Assembly (NCBI GenBank): GCA_028289725.1
Contig: JANQOH010000339.1
Span: 1-9,021 of the forward strand
Direction of reading: 5' to 3'
Length of the DNA: 9,021 bases
Source of the DNA: Alphaproteobacteria bacterium
Lineage (GTDB): Bacteria > Pseudomonadota > Alphaproteobacteria > UBA7887
In this document: piece after piece, positions 1 to 6,701 of the stretch
How positions within the stretch are numbered: position 1 is the first letter of the stretch
How the letters are laid out: every line of letters begins with the position of its first letter
Made by a program: the position numbers and the translations under genes
The notes under the pieces: model-generated
The model's database searches: none
What the model saw: the letters and a program-made list of their open reading frames with translations, nothing else
What the model was told of the DNA's origin: nothing

Positions 1-1201
1 TGATTTGCGCGTCACCTAGGGCGCGCACACGCGCCGCATCATATCCGAGCCACTCATTGAGGATCTCGGCATTGTGCTGACCGGCGGCGGGTGCGGGTCT
101 GCGGATGTCCGCCGGTGTCTCAGATAGTTTGGTGACAAATCCTTGCATCGGCACCGATCCGGCGACCGGATGGTCGACTTCAACAATCTGACCGCGATGG
201 CGTAGCTGCGGATTTTCGATCACCTCGGCAATGTCCGCGACCTTGCCGCACGGCACGCGCGCTTCCTCCATCGCCGCAATGATTTCGTCGCAACTGTGAG
301 CGGTCGTCCATGCCACAACCATCGCTTCAAGTTCGTCCGCGTGTTCCAATCGGCTTTCGTTGGTCTCGTATTTCGGATCGTCGAGCAGGTGCTCCAGACC
401 GACCGCGGCGGCAAAGCGCCGGAACCGGTCGTCGCCGCCGGCCACGATGTGGACAAAATGTCCATCGCCCGTCGGGAACGTGTTGGACGGCGCACCATAA
501 CGATCGCGGTTGCCGATCCGCTCGTGTTTGATGCCGAGCATGGAATAAGCGGGGATCGCGGTCATCAAGAGCGACAATGCGCTGTCGAGCAACGCGACAT
601 CCACCAATTGGCCCTTGCCGGTCGCCTCACGCGCATGCAAAGCCGACAAGACACCGACTGTCGCATGGAGGCCCGTCGTGTGATCGATCACCGTGGTCCC
701 GGCCAAGGTCGGCGGGCCGTCGGTCGCGCCGGTCATTTCCATAAGGCCGCTGCCCGCCTGCGCGATGGCATCGAAACTCGGGCGCCGGGCGTGCGGCCCG
801 TCTTGGCCGTAGCCTGAAATTCGCGCCATGATCAATCGATCGTTGACGGTCTTGAGCTCGTCCCAACCGCAGCCGAAGCGCTCCATGACGCCGGGACGGA
901 AGTTCTCGATCAGTATGTCGGCTTCCGCGACAAGCTCTTTGAGCAGCGCCGGTCCGTCCGGGTGCTTGAGATCGAGCGTCAGGCTGCGCTTGTTCCTGTT
1001 GAACACCATGACGAACAAGCTTTCGCCGCCGACCTGCGGCGGTGCGCGGCGCACTTCGTCACCGCCATCGCGCCGTTCGATCTTGACGACGTCCGCGCCA
1101 AGGTCGCCGAGCATCATCGCGCAAAACGGGCCGGCGACGAAGCGCGACAGGTCAAGGACTTTCAGGCCATCAAGGGCCCCGGGGCTCATCAGATTCGACA
1201 T
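1..1201 (-). CDS. CaiB/BaiF (family III) CoA-transferase, C-terminus cut by window edge
   Basis: Reading the minus strand from ATG at 1201 gives 400 codons with no stop before the window edge, so the end is missing. The family moves CoA between organic acids without a classic covalent enzyme-thioester of family I type; the catalytic aspartate forms an acyl anhydride. Visible family features: the N-terminal GLKVLDLSRFVAGP block (residues 12-25), GADVVKIE (35-42), FNRNKRSLTLDL (67-78), ADILIENFRPG (94-104) and VIDHTTGLHA (171-180), where D173 aligns with the catalytic Asp169 of formyl-CoA transferase. About 400 residues is already the usual full length, so only a few are probably lost. No good ribosome binding site precedes 1201; the second Met (residue 5) is an alternative start. 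Substrate cannot be told: succinyl-CoA:carboxylate, formyl-CoA:oxalate and racemase (AMACR) relatives share these motifs. It is divergent from the permease at 1446. Family call is firm, substrate unknown. Confidence 0.93.
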   Translation of the reverse strand, partial: MSNLMSPGALDGLKVLDLSRFVAGPFCAMMLGDLGADVVKIERRDGGDEVRRAPPQVGGESLFVMVFNRNKRSLTLDLKHPDGPALLKELVAEADILIENFRPGVMERFGCGWDELKTVNDRLIMARISGYGQDGPHARRPSFDAIAQAGSGLMEMTGATDGPPTLAGTTVIDHTTGLHATVGVLSALHAREATGKGQLVDVALLDSALSLLMTAIPAYSMLGIKHERIGNRDRYGAPSNTFPTGDGHFVHIVAGGDDRFRRFAAAVGLEHLLDDPKYETNESRLEHADELEAMVVAWTTAHSCDEIIAAMEEARVPCGKVADIAEVIENPQLRHRGQIVEVDHPVAGSVPMQGFVTKLSETPADIRRPAPAAGQHNAEILNEWLGYDAARVRALGDAQI

Positions 1202-1250
1202 CAAGGAAAACCGTTCTGCGTATCGTGACCGGGTTTGACTAGACGACTGG

Positions 1251-1277
1251 CGCGCGTCCCCGCGCGTTGGACGCGCG
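1251..1277. repeat. 9-bp perfect inverted repeat in divergent spacer
   Basis: The arms CGCGCGTCC (1251-1259) and GGACGCGCG (1269-1277) are exact reverse complements separated by 9 bases. The repeat lies in the 244-base spacer 1202-1445 between the divergent CoA-transferase and permease genes, 50 bases before the former's start. No T-run follows on either strand, so it is unlikely to be a terminator. It could be an operator or an RNA hairpin in the CoA-transferase leader. The rest of the spacer shows no convincing promoter: a TTGACT at 1235-1240 has no matching -10 box. Being made largely of CG steps, the repeat may be partly compositional. Confidence 0.4.
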
Positions 1278-1445
1278 GCTCGGCAATCTATCGATCACCG
1301 TAGCGCCTGTCATTGGCCCGACGCCTCTCTTTCCCCGCGTGGCACCCCTGCGCCTCGCGCCGGACCTTGTACATGGCATCGGCGCGTGCGGTCCACGCCC
1401 AGATTGCCGATGGGCAACCGCCAATGCGCGTGCTATGCAGCCACC

Positions 1446-3215
1446 ATGACAGGCGAGCAAATCACGGCGTTTTGCGTGCTGGGCGCGGCGCTCGTGTTAT
1501 TCGCTTGGGGGCGGTATCGCTACGATTTGGTGGCCATTGCGGCGCTGATCGCGGTGGTCTTGGCCGGCTTGGTCCCGGCCCGTGACGCCTTTGACGGATT
1601 CGGTCATCCAGCGGTCATCACCGTCGCCGCCGTTCTTGTAATCAGTCATGCCCTGCGTCAATCCGGCGCCATTGAGCGTCTTGCCGCGATGATGCTTCCG
1701 CTGACGACCCACCCTTTGCTTCACATCGCGGTGTTGACCGGCGTGGTGACCGTGGCCAGCGCTTTTATGAACAATGTCGGCGCCTTGGCCTTGATGTTGC
1801 CGGTCGCGCTTGCCACGGCTTCGGAACAAGGTCGCTCACCCGCGCTGCTTCTCATGCCACTCGCGTTCGGCAGCATTTTAGGCGGCATGACGACGATGAT
1901 CGGCACACCGCCCAACGTCATCATCGCGACCTATCGCGCCGACGTCACCGGTACGGCGTTCGGGTTCTTTGATTTTGGACCCGTTGGTGCTGTGGTCGCT
2001 TTGGCCGGCGTCGTATTCGTCGTCTTGATTGGCTGGCGGTTGATCCCGTCGGAACGCCGGAAACAAAATCCGCCGCAGCAATTGTTCGCGATCGACGACT
2101 ATTTGGTCGAATTGAAGGTCGAAGAAAAAAGCCCGTTGATCGACGCCGTTCTCGGCGAGGTCGAGGCGCTTCAGCGCGATGACATCGATCTCGTTGGTGT
2201 GGCGCGCTACGGGTCCGATCGGCCACTCGCAACGCCACGCCGTGTCTTGAGACAAGGCGATGTCCTTGTCCTGCGCGGGGATCCGGAGACCATGGAGCCA
2301 CTGGCTGCTGAACTCGGCCTGTCACCCAATGCCGCACCATCCGAGGATTTGACGCGCGGCGACCTGACACTGGCCGAAGGCGTGGTGACGGCCGGCTCCT
2401 CGCTCGATGGCCGCGACGCACGCTATTTGCGTCGGCGCACCAGTGGCGCGGTCGCGCTGGTCGCCCTCGCGCGTCAAGGCCGGCCGATCCGGCAAAGATT
2501 GCGATCGCAGAAGTTTAGAACCGGCGATGTTTTACTGTTGCAAGGCGACCAAGAAAGCATCGGCGAGGAGATGAGCGCGCTCGGGCTTCTGCCGCTTGCG
2601 GGTCGCAGTTTGCAGCTCGGTCAACCCCGGCGCGTCGGCATCGCGCTTGGTGTCTTTGCGCTCGCCATCTTTGCTGGTGCCTCCGGGCTTGTGCCGATCG
2701 CTCTGGCGTTTCTCGCGGCGATCGTCGCCTATGTCGTGCTCGATATCTTGCCCGTGCGCGAAATCTATCGCGAGATCGATTGGCCCGTGATCGTGCTGCT
2801 CGGCGCCATGATCCCGGTCGGGCGGGCACTGGAAACGACGGGCGCGACCACGCTGGTCGCGGAAACGATTGTCGGCATCAGTGCCGGACTGCCGCCCCTG
2901 ATCGTTCTTGCCGCGGTCTTGATCCTGACCATGTTCTTGTCCGATATCATCAACAACGCCGCGACTGCTTTGGTCATGGCGCCGATTTCGATCGGCATCG
3001 CCAACAGTTTGTCGGTAAATCCCGACGCGTTCCTGATGGCTGTCGCTGTCGGCGCGTCGTGCGCGTTCCTAACGCCGATCGGCCACCAATCGAACACGTT
3101 GGTGATGGGGCCGGGCGGCTACCGGTTTGGCGACTATTGGCGCATGGGATTGCCGCTCGAAGCGGTGATTGTCGCGGTCTCTGTCCCGATGATTGCTTGG
3201 GTCTGGCCGCTCTGA
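1446..3215 (+). CDS. SLC13/DASS-type anion permease with two internal RCK_C (TrkA-C) domains
   Basis: This 589-residue inner-membrane protein belongs to the permeases of the sodium/sulfate-dicarboxylate symporter group. The first half (about 1-200) has hydrophobic helices, GFGHPAVITVAAVLVIS (51-67), the MNNVGALALMLP block (108-119) and IGTPPNVII (152-160). Two soluble RCK_C-like domains follow, at about 212-292 and 298-384, each ending in a GDVLVLRGD / GDVLLLQGD strand. The second membrane half (395-589) repeats the pattern with SDIINNAATALVMAPI (499-514) and GHQSNTLVMGPGGY (546-559). The paired P-P-N and Q-S-N-T loops match the anion/sodium site of the family. I chose ATG 1446 because the family starts with MTxEQ; the frame is open upstream to 1386 but that extension (MRSTPRLPMGN...) is not membrane-like. 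No clear ribosome binding site is visible. The substrate could be sulfate, dicarboxylate or another organic anion. It ends 15 bases from the convergent dehydratase. Confidence 0.93.
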   Translation: MTGEQITAFCVLGAALVLFAWGRYRYDLVAIAALIAVVLAGLVPARDAFDGFGHPAVITVAAVLVISHALRQSGAIERLAAMMLPLTTHPLLHIAVLTGVVTVASAFMNNVGALALMLPVALATASEQGRSPALLLMPLAFGSILGGMTTMIGTPPNVIIATYRADVTGTAFGFFDFGPVGAVVALAGVVFVVLIGWRLIPSERRKQNPPQQLFAIDDYLVELKVEEKSPLIDAVLGEVEALQRDDIDLVGVARYGSDRPLATPRRVLRQGDVLVLRGDPETMEPLAAELGLSPNAAPSEDLTRGDLTLAEGVVTAGSSLDGRDARYLRRRTSGAVALVALARQGRPIRQRLRSQKFRTGDVLLLQGDQESIGEEMSALGLLPLAGRSLQLGQPRRVGIALGVFALAIFAGASGLVPIALAFLAAIVAYVVLDILPVREIYREIDWPVIVLLGAMIPVGRALETTGATTLVAETIVGISAGLPPLIVLAAVLILTMFLSDIINNAATALVMAPISIGIANSLSVNPDAFLMAVAVGASCAFLTPIGHQSNTLVMGPGGYRFGDYWRMGLPLEAVIVAVSVPMIAWVWPL

Positions 3216-3230
3216 ACCACGGCCGGAGAC

Positions 3231-4316
3231 TTAGGCGCGCAAGGCCGCCAGGCGATCCCAATCCAAAGACACACCGTGACCCGGACGGTCGGGCGCGGTC
3301 GCGAAGCCTTCTGATACGGTCAGCGGATCGGCCATGAAGGTTTCCAATCCGAACCCATGGACTTCCAGGTATGACGCGTTGGGCACCGCGGCGAGCAATT
3401 GGACGTGCAGGTCGTGCACGCCATGCGAGGTGACCGGCAGGTTGTAGCTTTCCGCGAGCTTGGCGACTTTCATCCACACAGTGACGCCGCCGCAGGTCGC
3501 GACATCCGGTTCCGGGAACGATACGCCGCCGGCGCTGATCATCGCTTGGAACTCACTCAAGGAATGGAAATTCTCTCCGGTCGCGATCGGCGCTGGCGAA
3601 AGCTGACGAAGCCGCGCGAAGCCGGCAATGTCCTCCGGCACCATGGGCTCCTCGATCCAATAGGGCCTCAGGTCGGCAAGGGCCAGCGCTGCCTCGACGG
3701 CTTGATCATTGGTCCAACGCATATTGGCGTCGACCATCAACGGAAAGTCATCGCCCAACAAGTCGCGCATCGCGGCGACGCGCGCGACGTCTTCGCTCAA
3801 AACATCGCGGCCGACCTTCATTTTGATCGCGCGAAAACCCTTGGCCAGATTATCGCGGGTTTGATCGAGCAATTTCTCGAGCGGAAACTGCAAATCGATG
3901 CCACCGGCGTAGGCACGCACTTTTGCGTCGTAGCCACCCAACATCCGCCATAGCGGCATGTTCGCTTGACGTGCTTTCAGATCCCAAAGCGCAATGTCGA
4001 CCGCCGCGATGGCGAAGGCCGCCATGCCACCACGTCCGACGAAATGCATGCTCCACCACATACGCTCCCACAAGGCTTCGATGAGCGTTTCATCGGCGCC
4101 CTGGAGCAGCGGACTTAAATTATCGGCGATCAAACTGCGGATTGCGCGCGCGCCGCTGCCGACTGTGTAGGTGTATCCGAGACCTTCCACACCGTCTGCA
4201 TCGGTAATGCGCACGGTGATCAGGTCGAAATGCGTCATGTCGCCATGAGTCGCGTCGGATAAGGTCACGGGCAAGGGAATGCGATAGTGATCGCAAGCAA
4301 TCTTTGAGATCGTCAT
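3231..4316 (-). CDS. Mandelate racemase/muconate lactonizing family enzyme, probable sugar-acid dehydratase
   Basis: An enolase-superfamily protein of 361 residues with a lid domain (about 1-125) and a TIM-barrel domain. Expected active-site residues are all visible: the KMK acid/base motif (K165, K167), metal ligands D196 (in MVDANMRW), E222 (in WIEEP) and E248 (in ATGEN), the D271/H298 dyad (PEPD...GGVT and TSHGVHDLH), and E318 (LEVHGFG). This set matches the mandelate racemase subgroup, whose bacterial members are mostly acid-sugar dehydratases such as galactarate/talarate dehydratase. The classical DgoD signature with His after the first metal Asp (DFH) is absent; here it is DAN. ATG 4316 is chosen since MTISKIxCDHYRIPLP matches the family N-terminus; an in-frame GTG at 4364 would add 16 unlikely residues. 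It diverges from dgoK-dgoA, which suggests it supplies a 2-keto-3-deoxy acid. A racemase or epimerase cannot be excluded. Neither start has a strong ribosome binding site. Confidence 0.92.
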   Translation of the reverse strand: MTISKIACDHYRIPLPVTLSDATHGDMTHFDLITVRITDADGVEGLGYTYTVGSGARAIRSLIADNLSPLLQGADETLIEALWERMWWSMHFVGRGGMAAFAIAAVDIALWDLKARQANMPLWRMLGGYDAKVRAYAGGIDLQFPLEKLLDQTRDNLAKGFRAIKMKVGRDVLSEDVARVAAMRDLLGDDFPLMVDANMRWTNDQAVEAALALADLRPYWIEEPMVPEDIAGFARLRQLSPAPIATGENFHSLSEFQAMISAGGVSFPEPDVATCGGVTVWMKVAKLAESYNLPVTSHGVHDLHVQLLAAVPNASYLEVHGFGLETFMADPLTVSEGFATAPDRPGHGVSLDWDRLAALRA

Positions 4317-4404
4317 GTGGGATCGTCCAAACGGATGCGGCGTGGGCGCGCATTTTGCCGCCACTTAAGCTATCCCGCAAGCCGGTCCGGGAATGCGGCG
4401 GCCG

Positions 4405-4497
4405 CTACCAAATCAGAGCATTGATGCGGTCGATATTGTAGAATAGCAGGATCGCGCAGATGATCACCGCGATGCTGGCTGTCTTGACGTTCCACAT
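4405..4497 (-). CDS. Possible 30-residue single-span membrane peptide
   Basis: A complete ATG-to-TAG frame on the minus strand encodes 30 residues: N-terminal MWNVKTAS, a hydrophobic stretch IAVIICAILLFYNI (residues 9-22), then DRINALIW. This would be one short membrane helix with one basic residue before it. About 24 of the 30 sense codons end in G or C, as in the surrounding genes, which favours real coding. Against it: no Shine-Dalgarno sequence precedes the ATG (the upstream bases are CTTGACCT), the frame is short, and it overlaps a 7-bp inverted repeat. It reads in the same direction as the dehydratase, ending 88 bases before that gene's ATG, so it could be a leader cistron. I do not recognise the family, and no function is proposed. 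Confidence 0.4.
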   Translation of the reverse strand: MWNVKTASIAVIICAILLFYNIDRINALIW

Positions 4498-4518
4498 AGG
4501 TCAAGATTTGCCGTCAAG
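4482..4518. promoter_or_regulatory. Cluster of three GTCAAG/CTTGAC motifs, candidate operator
   Basis: TCTTGAC (4482-4488) and GTCAAGA (4500-4506) form a perfect 7-bp inverted repeat with an 11-base spacer, and a further direct copy GTCAAG lies at 4513-4518, 13 bases from the second. The cluster is in the divergent spacer between the dehydratase and dgoK, where a transcription factor controlling both directions would bind. It overlaps the start codon of the possible small peptide (4495-4497). No regulator gene is in the window, so the factor is unknown. This is a pattern seen in the sequence; operator function is inferred. Confidence 0.35.
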
Positions 4519-4533
4519 TTGCGGTTCTCCCAA

Positions 4534-4547
4534 GTAATCCGGATCAC
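4534..4547. promoter_or_regulatory. Imperfect 14-bp palindrome upstream of dgoK
   Basis: GTAATCCGGATCAC has a perfect 8-bp core ATCCGGAT (4537-4544) flanked by GT and AC with one mismatched pair between. It sits about 90 bases before the dgoK start in the divergent spacer. Palindromes of this size are common binding sites for dimeric regulators, but the sequence does not clearly match a consensus I know. The chance of an 8-bp palindrome in a spacer this long is not small, so confidence is low. Confidence 0.25.
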
Positions 4548-4576
4548 ATGAGACACGTTTTTCCTCGGCTTTGTGA

Positions 4577-4604
4577 CGCCGCGCACATTTCCCGCTCCGC
4601 GGCG
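4577..4604. repeat. 7-bp inverted repeat in the dgoK leader
   Basis: CGCCGCG (4577-4583) and CGCGGCG (4598-4604) are exact reverse complements around a 14-base loop, ending 32 bases before the dgoK ATG. It could form a hairpin in the 5' leader or act as an operator. The arms consist only of C and G, so random occurrence is plausible. There is no following T-run, so it is not a typical terminator. Confidence 0.25.
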
Positions 4605-4636
4605 CTCTCGCTAACGCGGTCTCGGCGCGCGACAGC

Positions 4637-5557
4637 ATGACAACTTTAATTGGACTTGATTGGGGTACGTCGTCATTGCGCGCCTATCGTATCGCCGATG
4701 ACGGCGCCGTCCTTGAAACGCGCGCGTCCAATGACGGAATCCTGACGGTCGCGAACAATGACTTCGAGGCGACGTTCCATCGAGTCGTCGGCGACTGGCT
4801 ATCGGCGACATCGCATCCCGTCATCCTCTCCGGCATGATTACCAGCCGCCAAGGCTGGATCGAGCTGCCCTACGTCTCATGTCCAGCAGGCGGCGAGGGT
4901 CTCGCCGCAGCGCTGCATTGCCATACGCTGAACGACGGTCGATCGATCCATTTCGTAACCGGACTATCGGTTGTCGGAGCGGATGGTGTTCCCGACGTGA
5001 TGCGCGGCGAAGAAACGCAAATTGTCGGTGCGGCGGCAGATGGTGATGAACGTGGGCTGGTCGTGCTGCCCGGCACGCACAGCAAATGGGCGCTGACCGA
5101 AGGTGGCCAAGTCATGCATTTCGCGACGTTCATGACGGGCGAACTTTTCGCGCTCCTGTCCAAACACTCGATCCTTGGGCGCATGATGGCGAGTGAGGAT
5201 CATGACGAGGCGGCTTTCGTCCAGGGCGTGGCGTACGGACGGCGCTCGGACAAACCGGCCGGCGGACTTCTCAAGAGACTGTTTGGAACGCGCGCACAGG
5301 GACTCTTTGGGTCAGTCCCGGCAAACGGCGCACACGCCTTTTTGTCCGGGCTCCTGATCGGCTGCGAAATTCGTGAAGCACTCGCGTGCCTGGGCGACAC
5401 ATCGGCATTTGCACACGTCACCATCCTGGGCACACAAGAATTAACCGCACTCTATACAGTTGCACTCGGACAATTTGGACTTGAAACCCGTGTCGGCCCG
5501 GACGACGCAGCGGCGAAGGGTCATTACGCCATTGCCAAGGCGGCCGGATTATTGTGA
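4637..5557 (+). CDS. dgoK: 2-dehydro-3-deoxygalactonokinase
   Basis: This 306-residue cytoplasmic kinase phosphorylates 2-keto-3-deoxy-D-galactonate with ATP to the 6-phosphate in the De Ley-Doudoroff (DGO) pathway. The family blocks seen in E. coli DgoK are all present: the N-terminal phosphate-binding loop IGLDWGTSSLRAY (5-17), SGMITSRQGWIELPY (65-79), VMRGEETQIVGA (121-132), VLPGTHSKW (143-151), FMTGELFALLSKHSILG (165-181), AFLSGLLIGCEI (234-245) and ILGTQELTALY (263-273). Length is normal for the family. ATG 4637 gives the expected start right before the nucleotide-binding loop; the ribosome binding site is weak. Its stop overlaps the dgoA GTG by 4 bases, so the two are one operon and probably translationally coupled. 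It diverges from the mandelate-racemase-type dehydratase. Confidence 0.95.
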   Translation: MTTLIGLDWGTSSLRAYRIADDGAVLETRASNDGILTVANNDFEATFHRVVGDWLSATSHPVILSGMITSRQGWIELPYVSCPAGGEGLAAALHCHTLNDGRSIHFVTGLSVVGADGVPDVMRGEETQIVGAAADGDERGLVVLPGTHSKWALTEGGQVMHFATFMTGELFALLSKHSILGRMMASEDHDEAAFVQGVAYGRRSDKPAGGLLKRLFGTRAQGLFGSVPANGAHAFLSGLLIGCEIREALACLGDTSAFAHVTILGTQELTALYTVALGQFGLETRVGPDDAAAKGHYAIAKAAGLL

Positions 5558-6207
5558 GCCAATCCATGACGCGATTTGACGAATTGATCCAAGACCTGCC
5601 GCTGATCGCCATTTTACGCGGCCTGCAAACCGAGATGGCGGTGCCGGTTGCGTCGGTTTTGATCGAAGCCGGCTTTCGCGTAATCGAAGTGCCGCTCAAT
5701 TCTCCCGACCCGTTCAAAACGATTGACCTGCTGGCACAGGAATTTGGCGCGGACGTCATGATCGGCGCCGGTACGGTCCTGGAACCGGCTCAAGTTCGGC
5801 AGGTTCAAGAGCGCGGCGGCGACCTCATTGTGATGCCGCACTCGGATACGTCGGTCATCACCGAGGCCGTGGCCCGCGACTTGACCTGTGTTCCAGGAGT
5901 GGCCACGCCGACGGAAGCCTTTGCGGCCTTGAGCGCCGGCGCCGCGGGACTAAAGCTCTTCCCCGCCGAAGGCCTGCCACCCGCAGTGCTAAAGGCGTGG
6001 CGCGCGGTTCTCCCCCGAGAGACATCCTTGTTTCCGGTCGGAGGCATCTCGCCGGACACGATGGCGCCTTATCTCGATGCCGGCGCCACGGGATTCGGCT
6101 TAGGCTCCGCTTTGTTCAAACCGGACATGCCGGTGTCGGAAATCGAAAAAAATGCGCGTGCGTTCGTCGTCGCGTGGGATGCTTGGCGGAGCGCCCGAAA
6201 GAATTGA
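5554..6207 (+). CDS. dgoA: 2-dehydro-3-deoxy-6-phosphogalactonate aldolase (KDPG/KDPGal aldolase family)
   Basis: A 217-residue class I aldolase of the Eda/DgoA family that cleaves 2-keto-3-deoxy-6-phosphogalactonate to pyruvate and D-glyceraldehyde 3-phosphate. Visible residues: IAILRG (18-23), E45 in VIEVPLNSP (general acid/base glutamate), IGAGTVLEPAQV (70-81), MPHSDTSVI (94-102), and K134 in GLKLFPAE, the Schiff-base lysine. The phosphate-binding loops PVGGI (161-165) and GFGLGSALF (180-188) follow. IEVPLNSP and the pairing with dgoK favour DgoA over the gluconate-pathway Eda. The GTG at 5554 overlaps the dgoK stop (GTGA); AAGGCGG about 10 bases upstream is a possible ribosome binding site. 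An ATG at 5566 (residue 5) is an alternative start. It converges with the SnoaL-like gene after 14 bases, with no visible terminator between them. Confidence 0.95.
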   Translation: MSQSMTRFDELIQDLPLIAILRGLQTEMAVPVASVLIEAGFRVIEVPLNSPDPFKTIDLLAQEFGADVMIGAGTVLEPAQVRQVQERGGDLIVMPHSDTSVITEAVARDLTCVPGVATPTEAFAALSAGAAGLKLFPAEGLPPAVLKAWRAVLPRETSLFPVGGISPDTMAPYLDAGATGFGLGSALFKPDMPVSEIEKNARAFVVAWDAWRSARKN

Positions 6208-6221
6208 TTCGGCGATTCGCA

Positions 6222-6611
6222 CTATTCCGGCTCAACGGATTTCCAATACGTGTCTTTTCGGGTCACTTTACCGTTGCGAAAACGCCACAGGTCGCATCCG
6301 AGAAGATCGAGGCGCGATCCATCCGGCAAGGTGCCTCGGACGATCCATTCCGACGTCGCGCGATCGCCGGAAATCCAATGACGCATGTCATCCCAGCGCA
6401 TATCGCGGATCACCTCGAAGCGCGCGGATAGCACATCGCCGATCGCTTGTTTGCCGACACAGCGGCGGCCGACTCGGTCCTCGGGTCCGCGCGCCATAAG
6501 CCATTCGCAGTCCTCGTCGAAATAGGACAGAATGGCCGCGACATCATGGCGATTGAACGCGTCTTGGATTTGATCCAGGAGTTCGATTGATACTGAGCGA
6601 TCGTCAGACAT
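6222..6611 (-). CDS. SnoaL-like / nuclear transport factor 2 fold protein
   Basis: A 129-residue cytoplasmic protein with the layout of the SnoaL-like NTF2 family: an N-terminal helix pair (LLDQIQDAFNRHDVAAILSYF, about 11-31), the acidic DEDCEWLMA strand (32-40), a conserved GKQAIGDVL helix (53-61), and C-terminal strands with TSEWIVRGTLPDGSRLDL (86-103) and DLWRFRNGKVTRKDTYW (107-123). The family forms cone-shaped small-molecule pockets and includes isomerases, cyclases and many proteins without known activity; no catalytic residue can be assigned. The start at 6611 is supported by GGAGG (6623-6627 on the complement), 11 bases upstream. It converges on dgoA and diverges from the TPR gene, so it is a separate transcription unit. 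The family call is good; the function is unknown. Confidence 0.85.
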   Translation of the reverse strand: MSDDRSVSIELLDQIQDAFNRHDVAAILSYFDEDCEWLMARGPEDRVGRRCVGKQAIGDVLSARFEVIRDMRWDDMRHWISGDRATSEWIVRGTLPDGSRLDLLGCDLWRFRNGKVTRKDTYWKSVEPE

Positions 6612-6656
6612 GGAACTAAGGTCCTCCGCATTGAACCGGATGCCAGTGTCGTGTCA

Positions 6657-6676
6657 TTGTCCCGGCGAGGGGACAA
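6657..6676. promoter_or_regulatory. 7-bp perfect hairpin/inverted repeat between divergent genes
   Basis: TTGTCCC (6657-6663) and GGGACAA (6670-6676) pair perfectly around a 6-base loop. The repeat lies in the 90-base spacer between the SnoaL-like gene and the TPR gene, ending 25 bases before the TPR ATG and 45 bases from the SnoaL-like start. It could be an operator serving both divergent promoters or a leader hairpin on the TPR mRNA. No T-run follows. I see no confident -35/-10 pair. Confidence 0.35.
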
Positions 6677-6701
6677 GGGTGACGAAGGGTCTATCCGCAC
6701 C

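Noticed and set aside
296..817. 173-codon plus-strand frame
   Set aside because: It is antisense to the CoA-transferase, whose conserved motifs cover the same bases; its product is low-complexity and Arg-rich.
3216..3230. Terminator sought between the convergent permease and dehydratase
   Set aside because: Only 15 bases, with no hairpin and T-run.
2974..3477. 167-codon minus-strand frame
   Set aside because: Overlaps both the permease and dehydratase genes and gives an Arg/Pro/Ser-rich product typical of GC-rich shadow frames.
3399..3953. 184-codon plus-strand frame
   Set aside because: Antisense to the dehydratase, whose active-site residues are encoded on the minus strand here.
4317..4364. 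GTG start at 4364 for the dehydratase
   Set aside because: It would add 16 residues (Pro/His-rich) ahead of the conserved family N-terminus beginning at ATG 4316.
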